The translations under genes were made by a program, and so were the position numbers. Below the pieces are notes generated by a model. It saw only the letters and a list, made by a program, of their open reading frames with translations. It had not been told where the DNA came from and searched no databases. 64,000 bases of DNA from Streptomyces filamentosus (lineage in GTDB: Bacteria > Actinomycetota > Actinomycetes > Streptomycetales > Streptomycetaceae): positions 1,752,621 to 1,816,620 of the forward strand of contig NZ_BNBE01000002.1 of assembly GCF_014654895.1 (NCBI RefSeq), written 5' to 3'. Positions 43,884 to 53,361 of the stretch are shown one piece after another (the stretch's first letter is position 1; each line of letters begins with the position of its first letter).

Positions 43884-45134
43884 ATGGACGAGACGAACAC
43901 GGTGCGCGCGGTCGCGATCGACTACAAGGCGGTGCTGCGCTCGCCTGGGCGTGCACACGACGGGATCGCCGACTTCCTGCGGTGGCTCGGCGAACGCGGC
44001 ATCTCCTTCGTGCTGCTCACGACCGACTCCCTCGACGCCGAAGCCGCCATGAGGGCCGCCGGTCTGCCCACGCCCGCCCTCCACCTGTGCCGCGACGACA
44101 TCCCCGGCCAGCCGGCCCGTGGCAGCGGGGCCTGGTTGACGACGGTCGCCGACCGCCTCAAGCTGCGCCCGAATCAGCTCGTCATCGTGGGGACCTCGGA
44201 ATGGGACTGGCGTACCGGCATCAACGCCGGAGTCGTCCACATCTTCGCCCGCTGGGCCAACCATGTGCGGAACGCGAAGGGCATGATCACCATGTCGGTG
44301 GACCAGCCGGCCGATGTCGGTGAGCTCCTGGAGCACTTCTTCCTGGACGAGCCTCGCTGGGCCTTCAGCCACGACGATGACGCCCGCTCATTCAAGATCC
44401 GCTCGCTGCTGCCTCCCAACGTGCGCTTCCCTCAGGCCCCCGGCCGGACCTTCGAGCTCCAGGACGTCTTCACCCGCGGCCGTACCATCACCGTCGGCAC
44501 CCAGGACGCCCGCGACATCCTGATGCTGCGCCTGCTTTCCTCCGCCTACCTCGACGGCACCCTGCCCCACCGCAGCCTCTTCTGCGTCTACCCCAGCAGC
44601 TCCCCGGGCAAGGTCAGCCAGCAGCTCGCCGGCTTCCTCACCAATGCGAAGGTGATGGTCGGCTCCTACTACCGCGAGGACCTCCTCGAGCGCGTCGCCC
44701 AGGCCCCGGACACCAGCTGGGAGCGGGCGAAGAAGAACTGGGGCCCGGCAAGCACGGCGGACATCTCGATCGGCGCCCAGGCCCGCACCGTCCGGATCAA
44801 CCCCCAGTACAAAGGCAAGCTCAAAGGCAAGACCGTGATCGTCTTCGACGACTTCACCACCGAAGGCAAGTCCATCGAATGGGCCCGCACCCTTCTGACC
44901 AGCGCCAAGGCAGAGCAGGTCATCGCCCTGACCATCGGCAAGTACCGCGCCTCCCGCCACACCGCCTACCAGCTGCGCCCCGGTACGACGATCGACCCCT
45001 TCCAAGCCAGCTCCCACCTGGCCGCCACGAACTTCGTGACGACGTCCGTCACTGGCGCCGCAGGCCAGGGCCCCGATGACGCGCTGAAGGCCACGATGTC
45101 CCACTTCATCGCCGCCGTGCAAAGCGCCGAATGA
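43884..45134 (+). CDS. HAD-like / phosphoribosyltransferase fusion
   Basis: 416 residues from ATG 43884; an ATG at 43821 is possible. The N-terminal part (AVAIDYKAVLRSPGRAHDGI) is HAD-like, but the first Asp is followed by YK rather than the usual second Asp, so phosphatase activity is doubtful. The C-terminal part is a phosphoribosyltransferase with VIVFDDFTTEGKSIEWAR, the PRPP-binding loop, near residues 318-335. It is followed by dprA and a ComF-like PRTase. The three-gene set suggests a nucleotide- or DNA-linked pathway. Confidence 0.75.
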   Translation: MDETNTVRAVAIDYKAVLRSPGRAHDGIADFLRWLGERGISFVLLTTDSLDAEAAMRAAGLPTPALHLCRDDIPGQPARGSGAWLTTVADRLKLRPNQLVIVGTSEWDWRTGINAGVVHIFARWANHVRNAKGMITMSVDQPADVGELLEHFFLDEPRWAFSHDDDARSFKIRSLLPPNVRFPQAPGRTFELQDVFTRGRTITVGTQDARDILMLRLLSSAYLDGTLPHRSLFCVYPSSSPGKVSQQLAGFLTNAKVMVGSYYREDLLERVAQAPDTSWERAKKNWGPASTADISIGAQARTVRINPQYKGKLKGKTVIVFDDFTTEGKSIEWARTLLTSAKAEQVIALTIGKYRASRHTAYQLRPGTTIDPFQASSHLAATNFVTTSVTGAAGQGPDDALKATMSHFIAAVQSAE

Positions 45135-45311
45135 TCTTTGCCCGTTGTCCGGCCTTCGGAGTCGGCGCGGCCCGGGCGACCGGCACCGCGGATCGAGTCG
45201 ACCGTGCCCTTGCCTCCCGTACGCGGACCGCGTGCGCCATGATGGAAGTGGCCCGAGTACCTCGCTTCATCCTTCGAACATCCCGGGGCCACGAGTAGAA
45301 GGACACCCCTG

Positions 45312-46277
45312 ATGGACCTCAACATCACCGCTGAGCAGCACGATCTGCTGACGCTGTGCGCGTTGCGCACCGGCGACGCCACCCTCGACTGGAGCCTGCT
45401 GGCCCGCGGCGCCCACAGCCCCGAGGGCTTGGCCGCGCTCATGGACGGACAGCTGCACGAGGACTCCCGTGCCGCGACCAAGAACCGCCCCCTGCTGCAG
45501 CAGGCCCTGACCGCCGGCCTCGACGACGCCCGCGCCCGAGTCGACGACGAGCTCGCCGCCGCCGACAAGATCGGTGCACGCCTGGTCACGGTCCTCGACA
45601 AGGACTACCCGGCGAACCTGCGCGTGATCGGCAACCTGCCGCCGTTCCTCTTCTACCGCGGCGAACTCGATCAGCGCGACGCCCGCTCCATCGCGATCGT
45701 CGGCACCCGCCAGGCCTCCGAGGCCGGGCTGCGCCGGGCGGCCCGGATGGCCCGCGAGCTCGTCGACCACGACGTCGTGATCGCCAGCGGTCTCGCCAAG
45801 GGCGTCGACGCCGCCGCCCACCAGGCCACGCTCACCGCCGGAGCCCGCACGTTCGCCGTCATGGGCACCGGCATCGCCGCCCCGATCTACCCAGCCGAGA
45901 ACCGTCCGCTCGCGAAGGCGATCCTCGCCTCCGGCGGAGCGCTGCTGAGCCAGTTCTGGCCCACCCAGCCACCAGCTCGGCACACCTTCCCGCGCCGCAA
46001 CGTCGTCACCTCCGGCACCACGCTGGGCAGCGTCGTCATCGAGGCCTCGAGTACGTCGGGCGCCAAGATGCAGGCCCGCCTGGCCGCCGAGCACGGCAAG
46101 CTCGTCTTCCTGATCCGGTCCCTCGCCGACACCCAGCCCTGGGCCAAGAAGATGCTGGACGAGGGCCGAGCCATCCTGGTCACCGACTCCAGCGACATCA
46201 CCGACCGCCTCGGCCAGGCCGCGGACATCCAGGCCGCCGGACAGCAGCGCCAGCAGCTCGCCCTGGCCGGCCTGTGA
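45312..46277 (+). CDS. dprA: DprA/Smf-like protein
   Basis: 321 residues, ATG with AAGGA upstream. The DprA Rossmann domain is clear: RLVTVLDKDYPANLR, PPFLFYRGEL, IAIVGTRQAS, VIASGLAKGVDAAAHQ and GTGIAAPIYPAENRPL. Classical DprA loads RecA on incoming single-stranded DNA. This copy is embedded between two PRTase genes, so it may serve as a nucleotide-sensing or DNA-linked module instead. Its stop overlaps the next start. Confidence 0.85.
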   Translation: MDLNITAEQHDLLTLCALRTGDATLDWSLLARGAHSPEGLAALMDGQLHEDSRAATKNRPLLQQALTAGLDDARARVDDELAAADKIGARLVTVLDKDYPANLRVIGNLPPFLFYRGELDQRDARSIAIVGTRQASEAGLRRAARMARELVDHDVVIASGLAKGVDAAAHQATLTAGARTFAVMGTGIAAPIYPAENRPLAKAILASGGALLSQFWPTQPPARHTFPRRNVVTSGTTLGSVVIEASSTSGAKMQARLAAEHGKLVFLIRSLADTQPWAKKMLDEGRAILVTDSSDITDRLGQAADIQAAGQQRQQLALAGL

Positions 46278-47017
46278 CGGCCGGTCTCCCGGATCCGGCA
46301 GGCTTCCCCGACTGCCCGGTGTGCGCCTACCGCATCACCGGCACCGCCCGCCTGTGCTCCGACTGCGCCGGCCGCACCCTCCAGCCCGTCGCCGAACCCC
46401 ACTGCCCGGTCTGCTCCCAGGGCCTCGCACCCGGCAGGCCGTGCAGCAACGCGGTGTGCTCGCTGCCGGAGGCCGAGCGGGGGTTCTCCCGCGTCGACGC
46501 GGTGGCCATGTACTCCGGAGCCCTGCGCGACAAGATCCACAAACTGAAGTACGAGGGCAAGACGGGCTGGGCGATGATCTTCGGCCGCCTCCTCGTCGGC
46601 TGGATGGAGAGCCACCCCGAGGCCATGCGGGGCGTCGACTATGTCGTCGGCAATCCCACCCACAGTGGGCGTCAGCCCATCCAGCACATCGAGGCGATCA
46701 TGGACGCGGCCTTTACGGAGGACGTCACACGGACCCACCCGCTCAGCCCGCCGGGCAGCCACCGGCTGGTGAAGCATTCCGAGACCGCCCGCTCCGCGAC
46801 CCGGACCCTGGACGAGAAACGCGCGGCCGCGACCGCACATGCCGCCGCCCTGACCTGGACCGGAGACACTCGCGACATCAAAGGAGCCACCATCCTTCTG
46901 GTCGACGACGTATTCACCAGCGGGTCGCAGCTTCAGCACGTCGCACGCAGGCTTCGGGCAACCGGCGCCGCTGACGTCCGCGGACTCGTTCTCGCGCGCG
47001 TTCCCTGGGGCGGATGA
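46274..47017 (+). CDS. ComF-like phosphoribosyltransferase
   Basis: 247 residues from GTG 46274, overlapping dprA. The N-terminal Cys pairs (CPVC, CSDC, CPVC, then CSNAVC) form zinc ribbons as in ComF. The C-terminal PRTase domain has ILLVDDVFTSGSQLQ. ComF is a competence-associated PRTase, and pairing with DprA strengthens the assignment. Confidence 0.85.
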   Translation: MTAGLPDPAGFPDCPVCAYRITGTARLCSDCAGRTLQPVAEPHCPVCSQGLAPGRPCSNAVCSLPEAERGFSRVDAVAMYSGALRDKIHKLKYEGKTGWAMIFGRLLVGWMESHPEAMRGVDYVVGNPTHSGRQPIQHIEAIMDAAFTEDVTRTHPLSPPGSHRLVKHSETARSATRTLDEKRAAATAHAAALTWTGDTRDIKGATILLVDDVFTSGSQLQHVARRLRATGAADVRGLVLARVPWGG

Positions 47018-47158
47018 CCCCGCTGGAGCTGCGCCGGCGGTTACGTACGCGTCGTCCGGTTGCCACGTCCACCTCGGACCAGGCGCGACGGCCCCTGCTG
47101 CCGCTGCCGAGGCCAACGCGGTAACCACGACCGGCACACGCCGACTACGGTGATCACC

Positions 47159-48040
47159 ATGAATCTGGGGGACATCCTGCAACGCCACGCTGGGCAGGCC
47201 GTCGCCGCGACAGCGATCATCAGCCAGACCATCATGACGCAGCTACGCGGACCGTCGGCCGGGGCCGCCGTCGCCCTCGCGGTGGCCACCGGCGTTCTGT
47301 GGGCCGCGCAGGGGCGCGCCCGACAGAGATCGGCGATCCACATGGGACCGGTGGCCCAGGCCCTCACCTGGCAGGTTCACGCAGGGCAAGAGCCTCGCCA
47401 GTCTGACAGCGAAACGTACCGCCACCTGGCCGCCAGGATGCGGCAGACCACCGAGCACGTACGCCGAACGACCGCACAGCGCGGACTGGAGAAAGTCACG
47501 CTGGCCGTCTCCAGCGAGCCCGATAGCTGGGCCGACGCCCGCTCCACCGGCCACGGCCGCCGCGGACACATCTGGCTCGGCATGCGCTGGCTCCACCCCC
47601 GCCACACCGCCCACCTCCCCGCGGTCCTGGAGCACGAGTTCGCCCACCTCCAGCGCCGCGACACCGGCAAGGGCATCGTCGCCGAGTCCACCGCGGTTAT
47701 GTCGGTCAGCCTGGCGGCCGGCCTCCTGCCCTTCCCCGCCTTCTCCCTGACCGCTGCGGCCGCTTGGATGCTGACCGTCCTGTTCCACTGGTGGGGCGAA
47801 CTCGCCTGCGACCTCGCGGCTGTCCGCGTCTGCGGCCGGTCCGCAGTGGCCGAGATGTGGCGCGAGGACCTCGAGCGCGACCGCGCCCGCTCCCTTTGGC
47901 CCCGCATCTGGGCGACGGCCCGCGGCCTGCGCACCCATCCACCGACGCGCCTTCGAGTCTTCTTCGCCGAACATGCTCCGATGCCCAGCCAACCCACCGC
48001 CGTGCCCCAGCACCCTCTGCACGTGCCGGTAACCAGCTGA
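47159..48040 (+). CDS. M48-like membrane metallopeptidase
   Basis: 293 residues from ATG 47159. One or two N-terminal membrane segments, the zinc motif LEHEFAHLQRRD (near 156-167), two further membrane helices (LAAGLLPFPAFSLTAAAAWM) and GELACDLAAVRVCG, in the position of the third zinc ligand of M48 peptidases. Membrane-bound protease, substrate unknown. It follows the PRTase/DprA operon by about 140 bases. Confidence 0.7.
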   Translation: MNLGDILQRHAGQAVAATAIISQTIMTQLRGPSAGAAVALAVATGVLWAAQGRARQRSAIHMGPVAQALTWQVHAGQEPRQSDSETYRHLAARMRQTTEHVRRTTAQRGLEKVTLAVSSEPDSWADARSTGHGRRGHIWLGMRWLHPRHTAHLPAVLEHEFAHLQRRDTGKGIVAESTAVMSVSLAAGLLPFPAFSLTAAAAWMLTVLFHWWGELACDLAAVRVCGRSAVAEMWREDLERDRARSLWPRIWATARGLRTHPPTRLRVFFAEHAPMPSQPTAVPQHPLHVPVTS

Positions 48041-48116
48041 CCGTCGCAACCACCTGTCGCGTATGCCGATCAGACCATCCGCCCGAGGACCGGCCCTCTG
48101 CCGGAGATCGTGTCTG

Positions 48117-48449
48117 TCAGGTCGTGGGGCGAGCGGACTGCCCTACCTTCAAACACGCGCTCTGCTCGTGCTGCAGAGCACGACGGAGATGATGGCCGAC
48201 GACGAGGGGCAGCAGCCCGCCCAGGCGGGCCACCGCTTTCAAATGTTCGACAGCCGTCCCCAGGTGGGATGCTGCCTCAACGTGCCCGTCTGGATCGGCC
48301 TGGAGCCGGTCGAGAGCCTGGGCCAATCCGTCGGCGAGCTCGGTGACGCCCGGGTCCTCGGGCACCTCGTAGCCCCACTTCGCTGCGGCGCCCGCCAGAT
48401 CCTCGATGAGACGGGCGCGGGCGAATGCGTGACGGTTGATCAGGCTCAT
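48117..48449 (-). CDS. hypothetical helical protein
   Basis: 110 residues from ATG 48449. Entirely helical (ARARLIEDLAGAAAKWGYEV; ELADGLAQALDRLQADPDGH). No motif. Confidence 0.5.
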   Translation of the reverse strand: MSLINRHAFARARLIEDLAGAAAKWGYEVPEDPGVTELADGLAQALDRLQADPDGHVEAASHLGTAVEHLKAVARLGGLLPLVVGHHLRRALQHEQSACLKVGQSARPTT

Positions 48450-48521
48450 GACCCCATCTTCTCCCGAGCAGGTCCACACCGTGCGGAGTTGACCGAAAGC
48501 CGAGCCCGGGAGTGAGGAAAC

Positions 48522-49667
48522 CTACGAGGAAGCCGGAGCGGCCGAGGGCAGGGAGAGGAAGGCCCGGACAGGCGGGGGAAGGAAGCCCGGAGTCTGTGCG
48601 AGGTCCCATTGCAAGCCCTCCTGCACCCGGTCGAGCTCGGCGAACGTTTCGCGCTGCAACAGCAGGAGCAGAGCCGACAGAGCGGTCGTGGTGGCCTTCT
48701 CATGCCGGGTGCGCAGCTCCTCCAGGAGGTAGAGCCCGGCCGGCAGCTGCCTGCTGATCCACCACTCCGTGGTGGCGTCGCCGGGCGCCCGGGCGGCAAG
48801 CTCTGCCTCCGTCCGCGCACACAGGTCCAGCGCCCAGGAGCGCACACCCTGGGCGACGTGCCAGGCGGCGGCGAGGTCCTCCGGCGAGGTCGTCTCCGCC
48901 AGCGTGCGGAGGACGCTGCGAACGTCGCCGGCTGGCATCGTCAGGCTGCCGTCGGGGCCCAGGACGGGAGAGTGCGGAACGTCGCGCACCGTGGTCTCCA
49001 CCAGGGACGCGATCGGATTCGTGCCCAGGCCGGGTGCCATCCCACGCAGCAGCGCGCCCACCAGCGGCAGGGGCGCACTGCCCGTGAGCAAGGCGTCGGC
49101 GGCGAACAACGTGGCGCCCTGCGGCGTCAAGCGCTCTTCGTTCAAGTGCTCGTCGAGCGGGACAAGTTCCTCAGGCGGCCAGGGGACACCGGCTGACTCG
49201 AAGAACGCGGCGATCTGCTCGTCAACCCGGCGTGCGCGCGCGGGCACCATGATCGCAGCCTGGCCGCCGCGGCCGATATAGGAGTCGACGGCGTCCAGCT
49301 TCTCATCGACGTCCTGCCCCGGAACGGTGCCCGGAAGGCGGATGGATCCCACGGCGGTCCGGAAGGCGGCCCGGACGGTCGGCTCCGGCACCGGCAGGCC
49401 CTCTCCGAACAGGGCCAGCGCCACGTCCGCCGGCCGCCTCCCCCTCCCGGCCAGCCGGGCGAGACCGAGCACCAGAGCGAAGCTGGCGGCCACCGGCTGC
49501 GAAGTGCTCCCCCGACCGCGACCGAGCCCTCCACCATGCGCGTTCGCCGGGAGCAGCCCGTGGCGCCTCCATCCGGACAACTGCTTGCCCGTCACCGTGA
49601 AGCCGTGCTTGCGGGCATGATCGATGAGCTGCTGGTCCGCCCGGCTGGGCACCTTCGTGGTGTTCAC
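48522..49667 (-). CDS. putative DNA-binding protein
   Basis: 381 residues, GTG. The N-terminus (LIDHARKHGFTVTGKQLSGWRRHGLLP, in two overlapping helices) looks like a MerR-type helix-turn-helix. The rest is helical and without known domain. A regulator of unknown target. Confidence 0.6.
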   Translation of the reverse strand: MNTTKVPSRADQQLIDHARKHGFTVTGKQLSGWRRHGLLPANAHGGGLGRGRGSTSQPVAASFALVLGLARLAGRGRRPADVALALFGEGLPVPEPTVRAAFRTAVGSIRLPGTVPGQDVDEKLDAVDSYIGRGGQAAIMVPARARRVDEQIAAFFESAGVPWPPEELVPLDEHLNEERLTPQGATLFAADALLTGSAPLPLVGALLRGMAPGLGTNPIASLVETTVRDVPHSPVLGPDGSLTMPAGDVRSVLRTLAETTSPEDLAAAWHVAQGVRSWALDLCARTEAELAARAPGDATTEWWISRQLPAGLYLLEELRTRHEKATTTALSALLLLLQRETFAELDRVQEGLQWDLAQTPGFLPPPVRAFLSLPSAAPASS

Positions 49668-49827
49668 CCTGCGACCCTACCGGCGCCGATCCACAGTAGT
49701 CGGCGGTTCTTGGAGACCCCCCACCTTCGCCCGGCCACCGTGCTACCGGTCCGCTGCAATTGGCGAAGAGCCGGCCCACCCGAATCAGGCTGGGCCGCGA
49801 CCCGAGACGAAGGAGACGGATTCACCC

Positions 49828-50034
49828 ATGACCAGGAACGCGGAACACCGTGAGCTGCGAACCCTTGTGCTCCTGCTGGCCACGGCGGTGGGCCTGCTCA
49901 CCACAGCAGGGGTCGTCTGCTTGACATTCGCCTATCCAAGGCTGGCCGAACCCCTTGCAGTGGGCGCCGCTGTCCTGACGTGTCTGGCGGGCCTCGTGCG
50001 GTTGGTGGTCAAAGAGGGTGGGCGGCGTCGCTGA
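49828..50034 (+). CDS. small membrane protein
   Basis: 68 residues from ATG 49828 with AAGGAG upstream. Two membrane helices (TLVLLLATAVGLLTTAGVVC; LAVGAAVLTCLAGLVRLVV) and a basic end. Function unknown. Confidence 0.55.
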   Translation: MTRNAEHRELRTLVLLLATAVGLLTTAGVVCLTFAYPRLAEPLAVGAAVLTCLAGLVRLVVKEGGRRR

Positions 50035-50162
50035 CTGTGCCCGCTGCCGTCGCCTCACCTCGCGCTCACGCCCGAGGCCCACGTCACCTTGGACGTAGGT
50101 TTCGCGTGCTGATAGGAACTGGACCAGAGAAGCTGGGAAATTCCCGGCAGGAAAGGGGAACC

Positions 50163-50708
50163 ATGTCGAATGGGGTAGACAACAAGAGCGCCCCGGCTGA
50201 CATGACGACGGCCGCCGAGTTCGGCGGTCTCGTTGACCCCGCCCGCCCGATCTCCCCTGCGGAACAAGCGCTCTCGGACTGGCTGGAGACGACCCTCGCT
50301 GCGGAGACCCGGCTGGCTCACGACGGCACCGCAGAGTGGAAGTACCAGTCGGTATACGAGCTCATCGCTGCGTACGGCCGCTGGTTCACCCCTGCCGCCC
50401 TCCCGACCGGGGTGCGGGTGCTCCCAGAGCGGCAGTGTTTCGTCAACGCGGCGGAGACCGAGCTGGAGCACCCGGGCCTGGCCTACATCGAGGGCCTCGC
50501 GCTCGGGGGCGACAGCCCCCTACCGACGCTCCATGCCTGGTGCGCGGACGGGGACGGCCAGGTGATCGACCCGACATGGTCGGAGCTCGGAGGCAGTGCG
50601 TACCTGGGCATAGCCCTGCCCTCGGCCCTGAGGCCGCAAGGGCCGCGTTACTGGGGCGTCCTGGAGGCGCCCAACTCCTTGTACTCGCTGCTGCGCAGCG
50701 GTCTATGA
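50163..50708 (+). CDS. hypothetical protein
   Basis: 181 residues from ATG 50163 (AAAGGGGAACC upstream). The C-terminal half (FVNAAETELEHPGLAYIEGL, then HAWCADGDGQVIDPTW) resembles small phage or plasmid proteins with a Cys-His-Asp-like pattern. An N-terminal nucleophile or transglutaminase-like fold is possible but not shown. Confidence 0.6.
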   Translation: MSNGVDNKSAPADMTTAAEFGGLVDPARPISPAEQALSDWLETTLAAETRLAHDGTAEWKYQSVYELIAAYGRWFTPAALPTGVRVLPERQCFVNAAETELEHPGLAYIEGLALGGDSPLPTLHAWCADGDGQVIDPTWSELGGSAYLGIALPSALRPQGPRYWGVLEAPNSLYSLLRSGL

Positions 50709-50808
50709 GAGGCGCGTCCACCGGGCCTGGCTGCGCTCCCGCCGCCGCAGCCTCCGTCCGATGGTCCGCTGGCCAGGCCCATCGCCACGGCCGCCCGTGC
50801 GCCGGGGC

Positions 50809-51591
50809 TCAGGAGGCGGGCGTGGACCCTGCGGCTGCCGGCGACGACGTCAGGTCCCCGAGGAGCGACCGGAGGCCCTCTACGGTGCCGCAGGATTCGG
50901 CGAGGAACCGCACCTGCGCCGTGGACCCCTGGTTGTTCACGGTGCTCGCTCGCGCGTCGGCCGCCATATGGACTTCCTCGTACGCGTCCTTATCGCTCAT
51001 TTCCGGGTGCGCGCCGTCGTTGTACTCCGTGGCCCCGTCCTCGTTGGCCGCGTCGTACACGGCTTCGTCCAGGTCGCCTTCCCTGATGCCGAACTCGGCC
51101 ACCAGGGCTTCGGCTTCCTCATCGGAGATGACGTACTGAGGCTCGTCCTCGGCCGGTGGCGTCACGTCCATCCGAAGGGCGCGCCGCGTGGCCGTCCGGC
51201 GGCATTCCACCCGCCACACGTGCCAGCCGGCAGCCTGGAACACGGCGGCGACGCCGTCGAGGGCCTGGTTCCGGGCGGTCCGCACGATCCGGGTGTCCCG
51301 CGTCCTCATGCCGCCCTCGTCCTGCGCTCCGTCGATGAACCAAACCACTTCCAGCATCCGGGCCGCCGCTCCCGGCCACACGAACGCGCCCTGTGGTCCC
51401 TGCGCGCTGTGCCACTCCCGGTAGAGCATCTTCCGGCCCGGCACCGTCGCCAGCGTTACACCGCCCGCCCGTAGCACCTTCAGCGCTGCGGCCACCGCAG
51501 GATCCTGGGCATACTCGGGCAGCGCGCCCACCGAGTCCGGCTCCGCTCCGCCGCTCGGTCCCTCCGCCACTGGGGACGTCGTACTACACAT
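50809..51591 (-). CDS. hypothetical protein
   Basis: 260 residues from ATG 51591 (GAGAGGA upstream). The middle is alpha/beta (MLYREWHSAQGPQGAFVW; VFQAAGWHVWRVECRR). The C-terminal third is very acidic. Last gene of the P9 group. Confidence 0.6.
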   Translation of the reverse strand: MCSTTSPVAEGPSGGAEPDSVGALPEYAQDPAVAAALKVLRAGGVTLATVPGRKMLYREWHSAQGPQGAFVWPGAAARMLEVVWFIDGAQDEGGMRTRDTRIVRTARNQALDGVAAVFQAAGWHVWRVECRRTATRRALRMDVTPPAEDEPQYVISDEEAEALVAEFGIREGDLDEAVYDAANEDGATEYNDGAHPEMSDKDAYEEVHMAADARASTVNNQGSTAQVRFLAESCGTVEGLRSLLGDLTSSPAAAGSTPAS

Positions 51592-51778
51592 CAAGTGGTC
51601 CTCTCTCAGGATGACGGCGAACTCGTACCCGTCGCCGTTCGATGGTCTGGTGCTCAGGGTCAGCCTGGGCTCCGGGCATGAAGCAGTGGCCCAGGTGCAG
51701 CTACGACGGCTGGCGTAGCGGGGCTTGGCGAGCTCCACGCCATGCCCCTGACCACCCCGCCCCGTCTCCGCCGATTGA

Positions 51779-52375
51779 TCAGTTGCCTCGCTGCGACGTG
51801 TAGTGGAAGTGGGCATAGGTGATCGCGTCGCGCCAGAGGCCGAGCGCGCGCAGATACTTTCGGAGGGCATCGTCCTTGGTGCGCCCGGTGACGCGGATCG
51901 GCTTGCGGCCGTCGTGGCCGCACGCGTCGTCCACGTACCAGCCGGTGGCGCGGCCTGCAGCGTTGCGGGTGCGCCCCAGAGTGCCCTGAGGCTGCTTGGG
52001 AGAGCGGGTGCCCTGGGAGACGGTCACGACACCGCTGCCCGGCGCGGTCAGGGTGACCTCGACTACAGCGAGACGGCCGGTGGCTTCCAGGTGCAGTCGC
52101 ATCACCTGGTCGACGGCGACAGTCGGGACGGCGCTGCCCCAGTGGTTGGCTCGGCCGTCTGGGAGATCCTTCAAGTGCGCCTCGTACAAGGCAAGTCCTG
52201 TGTCGGTCACATGCAGGTCGTAGGGGCTGCTCCTCGTCGCGAGCAGGCCACAGGCGACGGCGTCGTCGAGGTGGACCCCCAAGCCCATCGGGGTGATGTG
52301 CTTGATCGGGTCGCCTTCAGCGGCTCCCTTGACCAGGGCGAGGATGTGCGTCGGGCTGGCGACGAGCTGGGGCAC
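51779..52375 (-). CDS. hypothetical protein
   Basis: 198 residues from GTG 52375, two bases after the upstream stop. The N-terminal half looks like a winged helix (HILALVKGAAEGDPIKHITP, LHVTDTGLALYEAHLK). P9 operon. A DNA-binding role is possible. Confidence 0.6.
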   Translation of the reverse strand: MPQLVASPTHILALVKGAAEGDPIKHITPMGLGVHLDDAVACGLLATRSSPYDLHVTDTGLALYEAHLKDLPDGRANHWGSAVPTVAVDQVMRLHLEATGRLAVVEVTLTAPGSGVVTVSQGTRSPKQPQGTLGRTRNAAGRATGWYVDDACGHDGRKPIRVTGRTKDDALRKYLRALGLWRDAITYAHFHYTSQRGN

Positions 52376-52377
52376 GT

Positions 52378-52566
52378 TCAGTCTTCCTTCTCAAGGGCGT
52401 GGCGCCAGGCTTGCTTCTCGGCCGCTCGCGCCTGACGCCGTTCGATGGCCTGGTGCCAGCCGCGTGGAGGGACGGAGAAGTAGTAGCAGGTGCAGCCGCG
52501 ACGGCCGGCGTAGCGGCAAGGGTGACCGGCGTGGCGGCGTACGGACTTGGCGAGCATGCGTGCCAC
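52378..52566 (-). CDS. small basic Cys-containing protein
   Basis: 62 residues. I chose GTG 52566 because AGGAG lies 8 bases upstream. The in-frame GTG at 52608 would leave almost no leader after P9. Basic with CRYAGRRGCTCYYF, a possible zinc site, and a charged helix at the end. First gene behind P9. Confidence 0.6.
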   Translation of the reverse strand: MARMLAKSVRRHAGHPCRYAGRRGCTCYYFSVPPRGWHQAIERRQARAAEKQAWRHALEKED

Positions 52567-52621
52567 CGGGGGTACTCCTGTCGGGTCTCTGCTGGGGCTG
52601 TCGGACACCGCGATGCCGCAA

Positions 52622-52650
52622 ACCCTAACGCAATAAATCCAATTATGAAA
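52622..52650 (-). promoter_or_regulatory. conserved regulon promoter P9
   Basis: Minus strand: TTTCAT, spacer AATTGGATTTATTGCGT, TAGGGT. The -35 overlaps a 13-bp palindrome ATGAAAGTTTCAT at 52645-52657, not seen at the other copies. Confidence 0.7.
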
Positions 52651-53085
52651 GTTTCATCCGTCTGGGGTGCGCCCGTGCATGCCTCCGTCCCCGGCGCCCC
52701 CTGGCGCGCGGGCCGCTCATGCCTGCCGCCGCCTGCGCCGCCCCGCCCGGCGGCCAGGCTGCCGCATGCCAGTGCCGCCCTGGGATGTTCGGGGTTGTTC
52801 GCTGAACAGAACCGTCCGAGGGTCATACTCAGAGCCCCCGGCCCAGGAGCGCCTACCGGCCCGGTTCCTGGCCGCTGCTCTACGGCAGCGCCCGCTGCCG
52901 ACCCTGACACCGGGCCCTCCGGGCGGCATGTCATCGGGCCCTCTGTCCGTGGTTCTGCGGTCCGGCCGCGCGTTCGGACCGGTAGCGCCCCGCCGCAGCC
53001 CTTCGCCCGGTCGTGTGGCTGTCCGGCCGCGCGGCGCGGCGCCGTCCGGGGCCCGGGCGCGTTCTGTTGCTTGTCGGCTGTGGGC
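52651..53085. repeat. GC-rich non-coding stretch with iteron-like sequence
   Basis: About 430 bases without a supported gene. At 52786-52802 it contains a 17-base sequence (TGTTCGGGGTTGTTCGC) that recurs exactly at 62798-62814 inside the iteron array, followed by TGAACA. Open frames here lack ribosome sites and look random. Confidence 0.5.
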
Positions 53086-53268
53086 CTAGTTGGTTTCTGT
53101 GGTCTGGTGGAGCGCCTCGAGGCGCCAGGTGCGGGTTTCGAGGCGCTTGATCTTCCGTCGGTGGGCGCGGCGGCTGTTGCGGCGGCGCTCCCCACGGGGC
53201 CGGGGCCCGACGAGGTGGTCCATCTCGTCGCGGCGGTGGCTGAAGGGCCTGTAGTCCAGAACTGGCAT
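53086..53268 (-). CDS. Arg-rich mini-protein, paralogue B
   Basis: 60 residues, ATG with AAAGGCGG upstream. Begins MPVLDYRPFSHRRDEMDH, then a very basic helix (RRRNSRRAHRRKIKR). Related to the 59-residue protein at 25.96 kb. P10 operon. Confidence 0.65.
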   Translation of the reverse strand: MPVLDYRPFSHRRDEMDHLVGPRPRGERRRNSRRAHRRKIKRLETRTWRLEALHQTTETN

Positions 53269-53361
53269 GGGGTGCCGCCTTTCGCGTTGAAGTCGGGCTG
53301 TGTCAGAGGGGGAGGGCGGTCGCTGCGGCGGCTTCGCCGGGCCGGGCGAATCGGGTCTTGG

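Noticed and set aside
43821..47017. Natural competence locus
   Set aside because: DprA and ComF-like genes occur without any uptake machinery, and the HAD-PRTase fusion is not a competence gene.
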